Shown: piece by piece, positions 45,917 through 58,415 of the stretch
Numbering within the stretch: the stretch's first letter is position 1
Layout of the letters: each line of letters starts with the position of its first letter
Origin: Macropodus opercularis
Lineage: Eukaryota; Chordata; Actinopteri; Anabantiformes; Osphronemidae
Length of the DNA: 64,000 nucleotides
Direction of reading: 5' to 3'
Assembly: GCA_030770545.1 (NCBI GenBank)
Contig: CM061102.1
Coordinates: 9,909,501-9,973,500, forward strand
Translations under genes and position numbers: made by a program
The notes under the pieces: generated by a model
Database searches by the model: none
Seen by the model: only the letters and a program-made list of their open reading frames with translations
What the model was told of the DNA's origin: nothing

Positions 45917-48900
45917 CTGGAAGACAAGAAAGATTAAACATGGATTCGTTCTTTTCCATCAGGCCCAGCTGTGGTGAACTCATGTATACTTGAATAAAAA
46001 TATTTCACAAAGGACATATGTCCTTCCTCAGTGTTTTCAGTCCGCACCTCTCGTACTTACCTATATCAGGCTTCTTTGCTTCAAGAGCGTCCTCAGTGGT
46101 GAAGAGCGTTTTGGGGAAGCGGATAAAAATCTTTGATCTGCAGAAAGGCAGAACGGTTCAATCTCACATTGTGACAGTGTTGAGGAAATCATGACACTTG
46201 TTTGCAACAAGACTTTACCGTCCCAGTTTGTACTCTTCTGGTTTGTAGCCCAGGTGACTGACCAGCGTGGACACACCATCTACGAGTCTACCGTGCCAGT
46301 TAGGCCATGTCTCTGGACACAGTGGCTTATACCTAAGGGTGTTTGTGAATAATTATACTGACGGTAAGTGAGCACAGCGTACACACACTACACACCGAAC
46401 AGTTGCTAAGGCTTTAGAACATTCAGAGAGTTCGGTCACCTCTGCAGAAAGGCTTCAAAGCGACGTCGATAGGCAAAGCCAGCTCTTCTGACCCTCAGGT
46501 TTTCCATCAGCCCGAGATACTTCACCTGGTGTCTGACCAGAACTTCATCAAACTTTCCTACAGGGAGGGAGTAGAGCAAATCACGGACACTAAGGACTAG
46601 GACAAAACAAATGCATTATTTGTGGCTTTCTTAAGAAAATGTTATTGTGGAACTGCTGTGGGCTTTTAGTATTTGCAGCATCAACCACCAGTAGACTAAA
46701 ACACAGTGTTTAGTATATAACCATGCTGTAACTATATTGCTGTGTTAGAATAGAGTTTTTAGGCTCCACCTTTTGCACATATCCAGTAGTTATTACTGTA
46801 GCATATACACAACTGTACCTGGCTGCTTGGCATCGTTGGGTTTGATGCAGCGCACATAAGATGGCTCTTTCGACATGAGGATTTCCATTAGTTTCATGAG
46901 GCTGTTTTTAAACTGACTGGCAGCCTAAAGCAGAAATAAAAGATGAAACAATGGGAAATTCTGTGTTTGTTTACGTGTCAGTCATTAAAACGCAGAGTGA
47001 AAGGGAGAGTACAAGGGAAAGAAAGTGGAATAATTCTTACCATCTCTGGGCGTTTCTGGTCTATCACTTCCTCTCTGCGGAAGCAATGACTTAGAATCTG
47101 GTTCTCTGACTGGCACATGACCTGAACATAGACGAGACCAAACAACCACATGTTAACAAGGTATGGCGAGAGGCGCGAAAAGCAAGTAAGTAAGTAAAGG
47201 TGTTCCTTATTTTTCATACCTCTTTCAGGTTTCTGTTCAGTGAGTCATTGTTCTTGTCTAGAAAACCTGAGTGAGATAAACACTGCAGTCTGTCATTGAG
47301 AAATGGCTGTGTTGGGCGGACACACTGTAATATATGTTGCTCATTAAACCCTACTGGCATTTTTATTCAGTGGTAAATTACAGCTTACTGTACCATTGAC
47401 ATTGTAATTGACCTCTCCAGCATAATGCAACAGCCTGAACTCCTCTCGACTCATTACCCTGCGAGTTTTTCCATTTGCCAACTTGTGACTAAAAGACACA
47501 AACAGTGATGTATAAAAACTGCACATAGGCCTGAAGATTTAAGACGCTGTATTTAGAAAAATCCCCAAATAAAATGACCCTTACGTGACAAAGTGGGGAT
47601 GTCCGCCCAGCGTGTCCTCCAGTTTCTCCAAGAATGAGACGTCACCAGTCTCTCCAGGTCTCAGACACTCCTCGTCCTACAAAGAGCACAACAGTTTACC
47701 TGCAACTATTGAGTAGAGAGCAACACATACGGTATGAATTAAAATGCACACCAGGATGGATATGATGCCTTTGTACTTCTCCTCTATCAGGTCACAAATG
47801 ATCTTGTTGTCAAAGTACTGCACTGTCTCCCACTGAATTTAGAGAGAAACAGGGTTGCAAATATAAATATTAATGAATATATCAAACATCTTTGTTTTGA
47901 CAAACAGTCGACTAATGAACTTACTGCAATTCCCTCTGTCTCGTACTCTTCCTGCTCAGATCTGAGGGTGAGCTCAATAAAAAGCTGCTGGAGCTTCTCA
48001 TTGCAGTAGTTGATGCAGAACTGCTCAAAACTGTAGGCAGAAATATGAGGTTGGATGCTAAGTATCCCAATATAGGTTTTATAGAAAGTTCTGAGAGATG
48101 GAATGAGACGGACAGAATGTGACAGAAAAAGAGAAGGCGTACAAATCTCACCTGTTGCGCTGCAGGACTTCAAAGCCATAGATATCTAGAAGCCCGATAA
48201 CTGAGGAGCCCTTGCTACTGTGGTAGATTTCATCCTGCATAACGGATCAATACCCATCGTAGAATTAGACCATAAACCAGTTCCACAATAAGTAGATCAA
48301 TTTCACGCTACTGTCTTTGGGTTGTTAGTGTTGTTAGAGATGATACTGCACCTTCAGGGCCAACGACTGGTTGATCCTCTCCACCAACCACGTGAAGGTT
48401 CGACCATACACAGCCTTGGCCAAGGCATCACGAGCAGACACTGCCTGCTCGAAACTTAGAGGGCTGATCATCTGCAATGAAGAAACATGCAGAGAATCAC
48501 ACTCTGAAAGCCCACAATGCAGAACAACTGACCACAAACACTGTAAACAAGGACAAAGAGGCCGTCACCTCCTCTCCTTTGGCAGTGAGTTTCTTGTGAG
48601 TGAGTGCCTCCCTGAGGGCTGAGCCATCAACAGCCAGCAGCTGCAAAACAACAAAACAACATCTGTTGTCAGATGCCTTTTTGCAGGTCTTTGTGAATAC
48701 TGCAGACATCCTGTAATACTGTTGGGGCCATTCTGACCTTTGCGACGTTTGTTATCTGGGTCTCAGTAGTGATATACGTTTCTCCTTCCGCTTCTTCCCC
48801 AAACTGTGTGTTTCCCAGATGGAGAACACTGGCGATGATATTCAGCAATTTCTGACATGGGGAAAACAACCTCATGTATTAAATATTTGTCTTCAAACCA

Positions 48901-51900
48901 GATGGATGTCTGAGTAGTCATTACCAAAATATGAGCAGCAACGCACAATCAAAACCAGAAGTAAAAGTTTCATTATTTTTAAGGTAACTTTCTTTAAATA
49001 CTCATCACAAAAGGCTAAAAGGAGCAGGTCAAGGCAAACAAACAAGCCTTTTGAAATGTTTTATGAAGAGAAAATGGTTGGTAGGTGGTTGATAATCACT
49101 CAATTACTGACCTCCACTTCTGCCTCAGTGAAGCCAATAACTGGCAGGGCCTTCATCACGGTTTTCCAGCTGTTCTTGTCACTAATGGAGCTCACTCTGG
49201 GACAGTTACCCTAAGAAAAAAGAAAAGCATATGGTTCATTTTACCATCTGTCAAAAACAAGCAGCTCATCAGACTGAACCACACACACCTTGACCAGATA
49301 GTTGTAGCTCTGAGGGCTTCTGTCCAGGTCCAGCGTGTTAAGCAGTAAGTCATCACCTCCATCCAGCAGCTGATAGAAGATGTGAAAGTTACGCTCACCG
49401 TGGTTCTGGTGTACAACTCGCGATTTCTCCAGCAGATAGTTGAGAATGTGACCACCCACTGGTATCCCCTAGGTGAGATGTGAGCAGACAGTAATGGTTA
49501 ACAGCTGACTGGGTGTTCTGCAGGTCATGGCACATGTTTTACTAAGGAATGAAAAAGAAGTGAAGGGTGTGTTTACTCTAAAGTCAAACTGAACATCCAT
49601 GTATTTCCCAAAGCGGCTGGAGTTGTCGTTCCTCAGTGTTTTGGCGTTGCCAAATGCCTGAACAAAGTTAGAAGGAAGAAGTGAAAAAACAGTACACTAA
49701 GGAAATCTAACTGTCCTGAGACAATGCTAAAGGTGTTTCAGATCATTCCGTTTGAGGCGTAGTAGAAAAAAACATTCTACATTTCCTGTGCTTTTAATTA
49801 TGACACTGTACAGTTCAGCTTGTCATTACCTCCAGAACAGGGTTGGACTGCAGCAGGCGGTCTCCAAGCACAGCCATGTGTTCATTAGTGGGGCAGGTGA
49901 CTGCGTAGTAGAGCAGGATCTTCTTGGAAGCTTCTGTTTTACCCGCCCCGCTCTCGCCTGATATGAGAATACACTGGTCCTTCCTCTCAGTCCGCATGGC
50001 CCGGTAAGTGTTATCTGACACGGCATAGCTGAGGGAATAAAACTCACTGAGTATGGTGGAATACAATGCAATTAATATGACCTCACACCTAGATTTTCAT
50101 TTTGGTAAAAACGTGACAATGAAGTGACTCACATGTGAGGTGATATCTCATAGAAGCTGACCCCTCTGTAACGCTCCATCTGCTGCTTGGAGTAAATCTC
50201 CAGCTCCTTGTACGGGTTCACTGACACCAACACTGATCCAATATACGTCTGAGCAAAACATGAGACCACACAACACATTCACATATATCTCACCACACTG
50301 GCTAAAATGCTCTGGAAATATGAGGAAATCTGCAGTGGATTACATAGATGAGGTTTTCCCTGAAGCGCCTTCGTAGGTTCTCAATGAAAGCTGCCTCACT
50401 GTTGTAATTTTCCAGCAAGACAAAGTCCTGCACCCCAACCCGGTCCCGGGCAGTCAGGGCGCTCTCCATCACTAAACGCACTCTTCCCTCCACGTCCACC
50501 TCCTACAGGAAGACAGGAAAAGAATTCAACATGTGAAGTGAAGAAAGACCAAGAGCCGAACACAGGTATGCAACAGAGAACTGTGGTTGTATTATACTGT
50601 GTTAGTCTGTTTTCAGTCTGTGTAGGTCAAACACAGACTGCATCAGAAATGGACGAAAAACTGATAACTTTACAAGAAATTAAGTTCCCGTGGTGACCAG
50701 CAGGGGGCAAACAAAGCCTGTTCCCTATTCAACTTTTGCACTGAAACAACAGCTGCTACTCAACATTACCATTATTGCCAAATAACACATTACAAAACAG
50801 AATCTATTTATGAAATCAGACAATGTGAATTTCAAAATTATCTCCAAAGTTACAGAGCAAATGTTAAAGTTATAAAGGCACACTGTCCACATCAGCAAAA
50901 CAGCAGTAAAAACAGTTCCACTAAGTCCTGCCAAGATTAAACAATGAAGACATCTAAGGAATCTAAATGACAAACAGGCAGGGTAGACTCATCTGTTATG
51001 GGATAGCGAGATAGTGAGCGTATTATTACACCACACACAGCTCTACAGCACTACATGGGGTTTAACTAAGGCAACTAGGAAAGTGTGTGTACATGACAAC
51101 TCCTCTCTGATAGATGCCTTCAAGATCTTTCTGAGACACACACAACCTCATGCCCACGTACACGCACACAATACAGAGAAATAAAAATAAGACTTCCTTC
51201 TACTTACTGCTTGTAAATATCCACACACAGGGTTGTAATTAGCAAATGCCTGCTCAGCCTGATGCACTCTGCCTTGACTATAAACCCGCTATGAGAGGAG
51301 ACCCGTTGTTTTTCTTCACACATTCATAAAAAACAGAGCAACCAGAAAGTGGAACAAAGGGGCTAGACTTCCACATTACTTCTGCCAAAAGGCTCTCAAG
51401 GGTTTCATTTAGCCGGTTAGAGCCTGTAAAAGGTCATTATCTCTGAACACTAGATGCAGGAAAATCCTTAAAAAAACAAGAGGACAACAGTGGAAGACAG
51501 CCAAGAAGCAAGAGCAAAGGAAAGTCGCCGTGCACGTTCACTGCACCCCCCTTCTGTGTTTCACCTTAGACCATTGTTCTTTCCGGATCTGCAGGTGGGC
51601 CTCCTACAGATAGTAGTTACAGATCACTGCCAGATTTTCCAAAGGATACAACAAATGCTTGTTAGGGTGAGCTCCGGGACAGGCTTTCAGTGGATGCCAT
51701 TCAGGGTTTCTACGCCCTGTGTCGGCAGCATTCCACGCAAACATTGGAAGTATGTGAAAGCTGGTGTGTCTGGCCTGTAAGAAATCCGTACCTCTGTGTA
51801 AGATACCTATGAGGCTAAAACGCAATTAGCAGTAAAAAACATGAAATCATACTCACACTGTTTGAAGTGAAGCAATGAAGCGAGAGTTCGGGCCAAATCC

Positions 51901-53027
51901 AACAGTTTTAATGAAATACAGTTCATCTACTGAAGAGATGAAGAACTTCACACTCACTAATGTGTAATATTAATTAATATATGAATGCAGCTGATGGCTT
52001 CATAATAACAGCTTCTTTTACTGTAAATGACCAGCACTACTTACCTCTAGACAACAACCTTCACCTTCACGTTCCATCACATCCTCCACAGATCTCACAC
52101 CTTATGTAAAGATGATTATACAGCAGCTACTCTGCCAAGTTGACAGTGTCAGCTTTTAAAAATGTTTGTAGTGATATTGTCATGCTCATTTCTTTTCCTA
52201 CGCAGATACAAATTCTTGCTATCGTGTTGACAAAATATTGTTTAACCTTTTTTTGATGATGTTACAGAAGATTTGTCTGTTACACGTTACATTTATATTT
52301 CTTACCTCTAACAAATGTTACCACCATGACAAAAAATGTCAGAATATGCTTTTAATATTCAAAAGCCTCCTGTGTAATACTATGCTTTCAAAACACAGGA
52401 ACATTGCTGCTAACGAGTTTCATCTAAGAGACAATCTTATAAAAGACATTTGAGTGAAGGCATTTTTTGAGAACACTACAAGTAGAGGAGTGCAGGGCTA
52501 CAACCCTTGCAGGTTTGTTGTCAGTGAGCTGACCTGCCGCTTGCTGACTTTCAGGGCCGGGGCTTAGTGTGAGACATGACTCTGATACCAGACAAGTTCA
52601 GTGAAATCTGCAGGGCTGAAGGTGCAGCTGCAGCGGCAACCAGTGAAGAGACCCACCTACCAGTGGGACATAGCTCCAGGCCCCATGACTAAGCTCTGCT
52701 GGCCTGACTCTTCCTTATAAGGCAGCCATGCCCCACCACTATATCCCGAGGTGAGCTGCTCTGGTACCACAGCTGGCTCTTTACGGCTGATGTGCCAGTA
52801 ATGGATAAGGTGGAAAAACACCAAGTTTACTTTTATACTGACTCATGGACATGGAAAAAAGAAATGTTCAAGTGACTCATTGTTCTGGTTTGCTTTTCTC
52901 TCCATGAGTGAAGCAGTGAAGCAGTGAGTCGGATCTCGTGCTTTACTCTGAGCCTGCAGCACTAAGCATGAGAACACGACAAACAGCATCACGGCGCTCA
53001 GGATCTTACCCTGCCTTGGTACCTCAT
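43841..53027 (-). CDS. myo1c: Unconventional myosin Ic (myo1c), complete, 32 coding exons
   Basis: Myo1c is a single-headed actin motor linking membranes to actin; it works in GLUT4 vesicle delivery, hair-cell adaptation and membrane tension. The model runs from ATG at 53025-53027 (MRYQGR, then EVDVEGRVRLVMESALTARD) to TGA at 43841; 3132 nt give 1043 residues. Motor motifs: P-loop GESGAGKT at 122-129, SSRFGKYM-type loop in exon 5, LLDIYGFEV near 401-409 and CIKPNDAKQP in exon 18. IQ motifs start at about residue 720 (exons 22-24), then a TH1 membrane-binding tail to the end (TAPRINPT). ENLRRRFRENLIY, LDHVRLSLLKSLRKSLPQNV and SWPTPPPSLIE fit MYO1C better than MYO1H. A second start, MESALTARD at 50467-50469, corresponds to the short mammalian isoform. 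The paralogue (a or b) is undetermined. Confidence 0.93.
46061..48030 (-). CDS. myo1c: myo1c coding exons 12-21 (motor, C-terminal half)
   Basis: Coding exons: 47925-48030, 47752-47832, 47585-47676, 47394-47488, 47220-47266, 47041-47121, 46819-46924, 46440-46557, 46219-46332, 46061-46137. Landmarks: FEQFCINYCNEKLQQLFIEL, DEECLRPGETGDVSFLEKLE, EFRLLHYAGEVNYNVNG, VKYLGLMENLRVRRAGFAYR and IFIRFPKTLFTTEDALE, leading into the neck. Confidence 0.93.
48152..53027 (-). CDS. myo1c: myo1c coding exons 1-11 (motor, N-terminal half)
   Basis: Coding exons: 53010-53027, 50344-50502, 50133-50248, 49830-50028, 49577-49657, 49289-49468, 49112-49210, 48738-48851, 48569-48640, 48352-48471, 48152-48234. Exon 1 has only six codons (MRYQGR) and is joined by a 2.5-kb intron. 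Exon 2 ends with a gtaatc donor. Landmarks: QDFVLLENYNSEAAFIENL, NRR-type head motif TYIGSVLVSVNPYKE and KSRVVHQNHGERNFHIFYQL. Confidence 0.9.
50692..50712 (+). promoter_or_regulatory. CTCF-like motif
   Basis: TGACCAGCAGGGGGCAAAC contains the core CCAGCAGGGGGC, a full match to the CTCF consensus CCASYAGRKGGC. Confidence 0.55.
52713..52722. promoter_or_regulatory. Perfect CArG box (SRF site)
   Basis: CCTTATAAGG fits CC(A/T)6GG exactly and is palindromic. It lies about 290 bases downstream of myo1c coding exon 1 in the direction of transcription. Confidence 0.55.
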
Positions 53028-55717
53028 CCTGTCCCGGTGTTCCTGGAAGAAGGCTGAACTGGTGGTTCCCCTCTCAGTGGCTGGTGCTCCTCCTCCTATG
53101 TCAGACTCCTTCTCTTTAGCTTTTCATCCACCCTTGCCTACAGGCAACAGACTTAGGTAACGTATCTGCTTCTCTCTGCTTCGCGTTCACACTTTCTCCA
53201 AGCCTTCCTGTCTTTCTGCACGGCCGTCCTGCTCCCCGTCTGGCTGCCCTGTGAGGACAAAGCATTCACACTCAGGCCAAAACACCAACCGCTCCTCCTG
53301 TTTATACCTTCAGTTCATCTTACCCTTGACAGGTCGAAGTTGATATCCGTGTCTACATTAGCTCCTCTCTTGGCCTCTAGACTATACAGTGTGAAACAAG
53401 GGCAGGGACTCCACGCACACGTCACGAGTAGAGTAGAAAAAGAAAAAAGCCCAAGGAAAGTATGCTGCAGGATAATACAAATAAGAGAGCCAGAGTGGGT
53501 TTGGAAAATGTGACTAAGCCCCAGCCTACCAACATGTAATCACCATGCAGCTATAAAAAAGCAAAAGAAAAAAACAGAAAGCACATGATGAGATCTCAGT
53601 ACATTCTTTCTTTCCTTCCCTCCCTATTTAGTTTGCTCCCTCCCTTTTCTCCCACAAGCTGAGACAGATTCACATGGGATGTGAGCTATGGAAGGGTTTC
53701 ACAGCGCATGGCTGACTTCCACTGTCACATCGTAATGTGACTCAAGTCTGCTATCAATCTGACAGACTGGTTTCCCTGACAGTGTTCACAGCACAACAAA
53801 ACTTCAGTTAGAATATTGCAGTAATTTAACATGTTATCAACAGTGCTGTGATCACATTTAGCTTACATTTCCAAACATTCTAGGCATTTTCAAAGAGTGC
53901 AGTCAAGGCCACATCAGAGTAGTTCCCTCCTCTGGTTTACCTTCCATTATCCTCCCTCTCTTCACTCTGTCTCCCTGCCTCTGCTCTCTTTGCTTTGCCA
54001 GCATAATCGAATATCCAACACTGAGGAATCTGAATGATGCTACACAGATGTAGAAAGTCTCTCTCACTTTTCTCTGTTCTCCGATAAACTTTACCCTCCA
54101 AGCCCTTTGATTTGAATCAGTTTTGCTCTCAAACACATGTGCTCAGCAGCAGGTCAGAGAATTACATTAGAACCAAACAATGTGATGATAACTGGTCATT
54201 TAGTTGGCATAGGCAGGTTGACTGCAGCAGAACGTGGGTATTGTTGTGTTTCGACGGGACACTGAAGTGAAGCTGTAAAACACCTAAGCTTTTTTTTTAA
54301 AGCAGTGTTTTCTTTTTTTCAGTCACTATTCCAATCTTTGTTTAGCAGTTCCTGTACGGTAAGTCGGATTTCCTTCTTAGCTGTTTCCTGATTTTACGTT
54401 TTCAGGATTGTACTGTACTTCATGAGCATTCTTTTTCCATGGGCTTCGATCCAAAGTGGACCTAAACCTTTTTATGTTTGTGTATGTGTTTATATTTTAT
54501 TTAAAATGCTGATGCTGGAACTAACACTCAAGTGTAACACTTCTCAAAATAAGCATGGCAGGACTGAGGACTACACCCACTGACTCTCCACCTCAAGTGA
54601 AGTGGTGTCATGAGCAAATCATGGCTTTCCCCTCTGTTATGAGCTTGTGTTTTTGTTTTTTTCACCACACTGTGCCTGACTTCAATTTCAGATAATTAAA
54701 TGAAAAACTCCAAAACAATTTCTAAACATTTGACGGTGTAGAGCTAGTAGCTTAACATTCATGTCCTGAAGCGACTGGCTGTGTGTACAGCATTTAAAAC
54801 CAACATATCATACCATGTTTCCTTTCCCAACTTAATATTATTACAAAACAACGATCATTTAGAAAACAGCTTGTTTTTCTTCTCTTTCTCTCATCTAAAT
54901 CTTACCTAACTAAATATCATCCTCTTTGAGTTATGCTCCATGATTCAAAGACGAGCAGTTCAGTCTGTTGCTGTAACTACAAATAGATCTGTGATAGCTA
55001 AACGACCTTTTCTCTGCTCCTCGTCTGTGCTGAACTCTCTCAGCAGTCATCTACTGTTTATTTTACCTCACTCTCACCTGCATTTTAGTAAATGATCAAG
55101 GTGTAAAACAGAAGCTGTGAATCAACACAATGTGTCTGCAGGAATTAATAAAGAAAAAAAACAAACAAAGCAAACGAAACATATTTATTGAATATGTACC
55201 CTTATCTCAGGTTTTCAGACAACATGAATACTAAGAAGAAGTGTATAGGTTAACTGCATTACTGGGACAACAAGCTCGAGCCTCCTGTTTTTAATGTTTT
55301 GAATTATACAGAGTTACAGAGTTATGGCTCCGCCTAGTGGTGACAATAGCAATTACAGCGTCTCTGTTGTTGTTTAAAGGGTTGACACTATATTTGGTTC
55401 ACAGATAATAAATCTATGTGGTGAGCAGGACTGTTTATTTGACATCATAAAAACATGAAAATGCCAAGTGGCTAAGTTTATAACCTTATAATTCAAATTT
55501 ATAATTCAACCATAATATCCGCATCTGCGTGCAGGGGTTTCCAACACTCGAGCCACATCTGTACTTCTTTTCCCAAGAATAGAATATCACTATACTGACT
55601 ATGTCGACCACGACACGTTGCATTATTTTAGCTATACTTTATAATCTTTTAAATAAAATTGCAATACGTCACAAAACACACACACATAAACACACACATA
55701 GTACCTAAAATACTTAC
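53028..55717 (-). other. myo1c: myo1c 5' region without supported coding exons
   Basis: 5' UTR of the MRYQGR exon must begin here, but I cannot place its boundary. The rest is AT-rich DNA with chance open frames. Confidence 0.5.
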
Positions 55718-55860
55718 TTAGCTACTTCGCAGCGTATGAACAGTCGCACTTTCTACCTCATCCCAATTTCGGCTCCGGCTGGACGCGCAGGTCGCTCGGC
55801 GCAGCGCTTCCTCTGCCTTTATTTCCCCAGCAGTCTAGACTGAAGCCACTCTCACCCGCA
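55718..55860 (-). promoter_or_regulatory. myo1c: Possible upstream noncoding first exon and promoter of myo1c
   Basis: On the minus strand a GC- and CpG-rich segment ends at 55718 with an exact gtaagt donor. It contains an ATG followed at once by TAG, so it would be untranslated. The link to myo1c rests on position and strand only. Confidence 0.35.
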
Positions 55861-55984
55861 GCCGCTATACGGAGACAATTACAGGCTGCAGAAAAGATGT
55901 TGACAGAAAGTTCAAAAGTAGGAATGCGTCAAGCTCTGTGACACGGTGATGAATACTATTCTGTTAGGTTTATCGCCCATAAAT

Positions 55985-56003
55985 CCACTAGGAGGCGGCA
56001 GCG
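55985..56003 (+). promoter_or_regulatory. CTCF-like motif upstream of myo1c
   Basis: CCACTAGGAGGCGGCAGCG matches the CTCF core CCACTAGGKGGCRG with one change. Confidence 0.5.
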
Positions 56004-57700
56004 CTAAAGTTAATGGTCTGCCAAAAGTAATCAGATAGGATGCTGATGACTGATGCCAGCCCCTGGTAGAGGAGCTGAATGCTAGTGAACCGTACAGTGA
56101 ACCCAAAGGTATAAGAAGCACATCAGACCATAGAGATCTTCCCTACATGTCTGTGTAGTTGGTTTGGAAAGAACAAGTCATTTTATCTGTACTGTCCTGG
56201 TATCTAGCTGACAAACCTCCCTCTTTTTGTTGTAATTGGGAGTTTACCTGGACTGTATGTGACACCATCACATAATAGAATGACATTTACAAAAATACTA
56301 TAAATCAAAATGAGACATGACACAAACAGCTGGGATTACAGTAATCCATGTAACATGCTAGACCTAGTATGTGTTATCTAAATTGATAGGGCTTATCTGA
56401 GTTTGTGGCCATTAATGTTGAGTTCTAAATGCAGGGCTGTGAAAAGGCTGGGCATCTTTAATGTGGGGTCCAGTGTAACACACTCAAAAGATAGATCATG
56501 TCAAGCAAAACAACAGCTGATGACAGAAGGGTTATCATAACTGTCAAAAATCTCCAAGATAACAGCGACAGACGTCGCTGTTTGGAAACTTCACAAGGCC
56601 ATACCACAATACGCATTTCACTAGATCTGCAGAAACACACATAGATGGGTTTATTTTCTATAATAACTACAGAGACAGAGAGGTCAAAGTGTGGGGAAAG
56701 AGGGGATCTGCTCATGATCCAAACCACGGAAGCACAGTGAAGGTAGTATAGCTTGGGCTTGGATGGCTGCTCCTGGAACAGGCTCACAAATCTTTATTGA
56801 TGCAATAACTCATGTAGATAGCAGCAGAATCAATTCAGGGGTGTCTAGAAACACTCTGTCTGCAGAACGCATCAAAGGGAGACTGACCAAGTGGATCAGA
56901 CTATTAGACATGGACGGTTAGAAATGGAAAGAAGTTTAAAGAGAGGCGCCACAAATAACAGCGATGTCACCGGCCTGATGCTGTTATTTCAACGGAAAGA
57001 ACACATATGACCGCTTGCTGGCCTGTTCTAATAACTGGCTCACTCAAGGTGTCTCTACGTCAGCAGCAAGTGAGCCACAACATGGATGCACGCGCGCTTC
57101 CCTGCTGTTTCTATGGGAACCGTTCCCATCATCCCCATGCTGCCTACATGAAAGCACCTTATACACACCTGACTATATTTATGTGTTGCTGACATGTCAC
57201 GAACGCCGCAATCACCACCTGACAAGCTAACGCAGCCAAGTGAGTGATATTATGTTAAACGTCATTAGTCTTAGCTAGTTCAAAGTACGCCAGCTAATGC
57301 TAGCCTCGGGTCAACCCACTTAAATGACATCTTAGTAAGTGTAATCTCTTCCAAATATCGGCGTTTTATTTAATTTTACGAACGCCTAAACACGTCAATA
57401 ACTATGGGATACAACCACACACCGAGGGTAGTGTAGTCTGGTAGCTACCACTTTAATAGCGTAACGTTACCGTTAGTTGACAGGATAACTAGCAGCTCAC
57501 AACACGCTTCAAACTTGGTAAACAGTAGCTAAAACGTATAATAACGGTGTAATGCAGCGAGCCTCTTGCTAACCCCTCCTGTGGGTGAACATTTCGCATG
57601 TAGCCACGTCTAACAACAATTTTAGCGTGTTTGTAGCAATAAAACCGACGGGAAGTCCTGTGGAAGTAGCGTTAGCTGCGTTACTTGAGGGTAACGAGCG
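56004..57700. other. Intergenic between divergent myo1c and arhgap35
   Basis: I see no gene. From about 57.2 kb the DNA becomes CpG-rich and accumulates GCTAAC/GTTAGC hexamers, marking the approach to the arhgap35 promoter. Confidence 0.6.
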
Positions 57701-58415
57701 CCAGTAACGGCTACACTGACCTGCTGCAGTTGTGTGAGGGCGCCGCTGGGTGAGTCCCTCTCTCCGCCGCTTCTGTCTCCACAGCTCCCTTTTCCTAAAG
57801 AAAAGAAGAGGAGAACTAGGTCCGGGGAGGAGGGCCGCCGCCATTATCGGAAAGCTGACAGAAATCCCACTTTCACACACGCAATCGGCTCAGAAATTGA
57901 TCCAGGACATGAGCAGTTTCTGTCGCGGCACGAGCGTATTTCTGAAGAAAGAGCCGCGATTGCAACAAACTCGCCGTCGTCTCGCGTGTGCGACCGGCCC
58001 AGCATTATGTGGGCACAACAATGGACAGAATAATTATTGAAAAAGCAACGTGGTGAACCGAGAAGGAGACGGCTAAGCAGATTTTTTAAACGCCTGGATT
58101 TCTCCCGAGGAAAGCCCCTTTGCAGGAGCAGGGCGCATTGTTCGGTCGTTTGGGATATTTATTTCTTCCTTCCACGTATTTATTTGCAGAAAAAAAAAAA
58201 AAAAGACAGCGATGCCGGGCGACAGAACCGAGTCGAGCTGATGGGTAGTTACATGAAATGAAACCGTCGCACAAGTTGTAGCGGCATCCGCGTTGTCCGT
58301 GGATTGAAACGAGCCTCGGTGCGTTCTGCGGCTTTATGCTTGTGCACACATCAGGCGAGGGCTGCGGCAAGCGCTGGCCTGACAGATGCAGGAGGAGGAC
58401 GGGAGAAATGCGGTG
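57701..58415 (+). promoter_or_regulatory. arhgap35: arhgap35 CpG-rich promoter and noncoding first exon
   Basis: The GC-rich stretch ends in a GCGGTG/gtatgt donor at 58415-58416 that can join the acceptor at 60210. A YY1-type core (ATGGCGGC on the minus strand near 57840) and a run of fifteen A at about 58189-58203 lie inside. The transcription start is not determinable. A short upstream frame starts at 58386. Open frames on both strands here are GC-rich chance frames. Confidence 0.5.

Larger units (their letters stand above)
50503..53009 (-). other. myo1c: myo1c intron 1
   Basis: No coding exon is visible. It holds a 10-bp inverted repeat (50614-50640), a CTCF-like site (50692-50712) and a perfect CArG box (52713-52722). 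Confidence 0.7.

Noticed and set aside
51490..51780. 96-codon plus-strand frame within myo1c intron 1
   Set aside because: It lies in an intron of the opposite-strand gene, with no recognisable domains or splice context.
43841..53027. Assignment of the myosin to myo1h
   Set aside because: Several diagnostic segments (ENLRRRFRENLIY, LPQNVLDKSWPTPPPSL, APRINPT end) fit MYO1C better than MYO1H as I remember them; a tree would settle it.
57569..58370. Overlapping open frames on both strands around 57.6-58.4 kb
   Set aside because: They lie in the CpG-rich arhgap35 promoter and first exon; GC-rich DNA lacks stops, and the composition is not protein-like.
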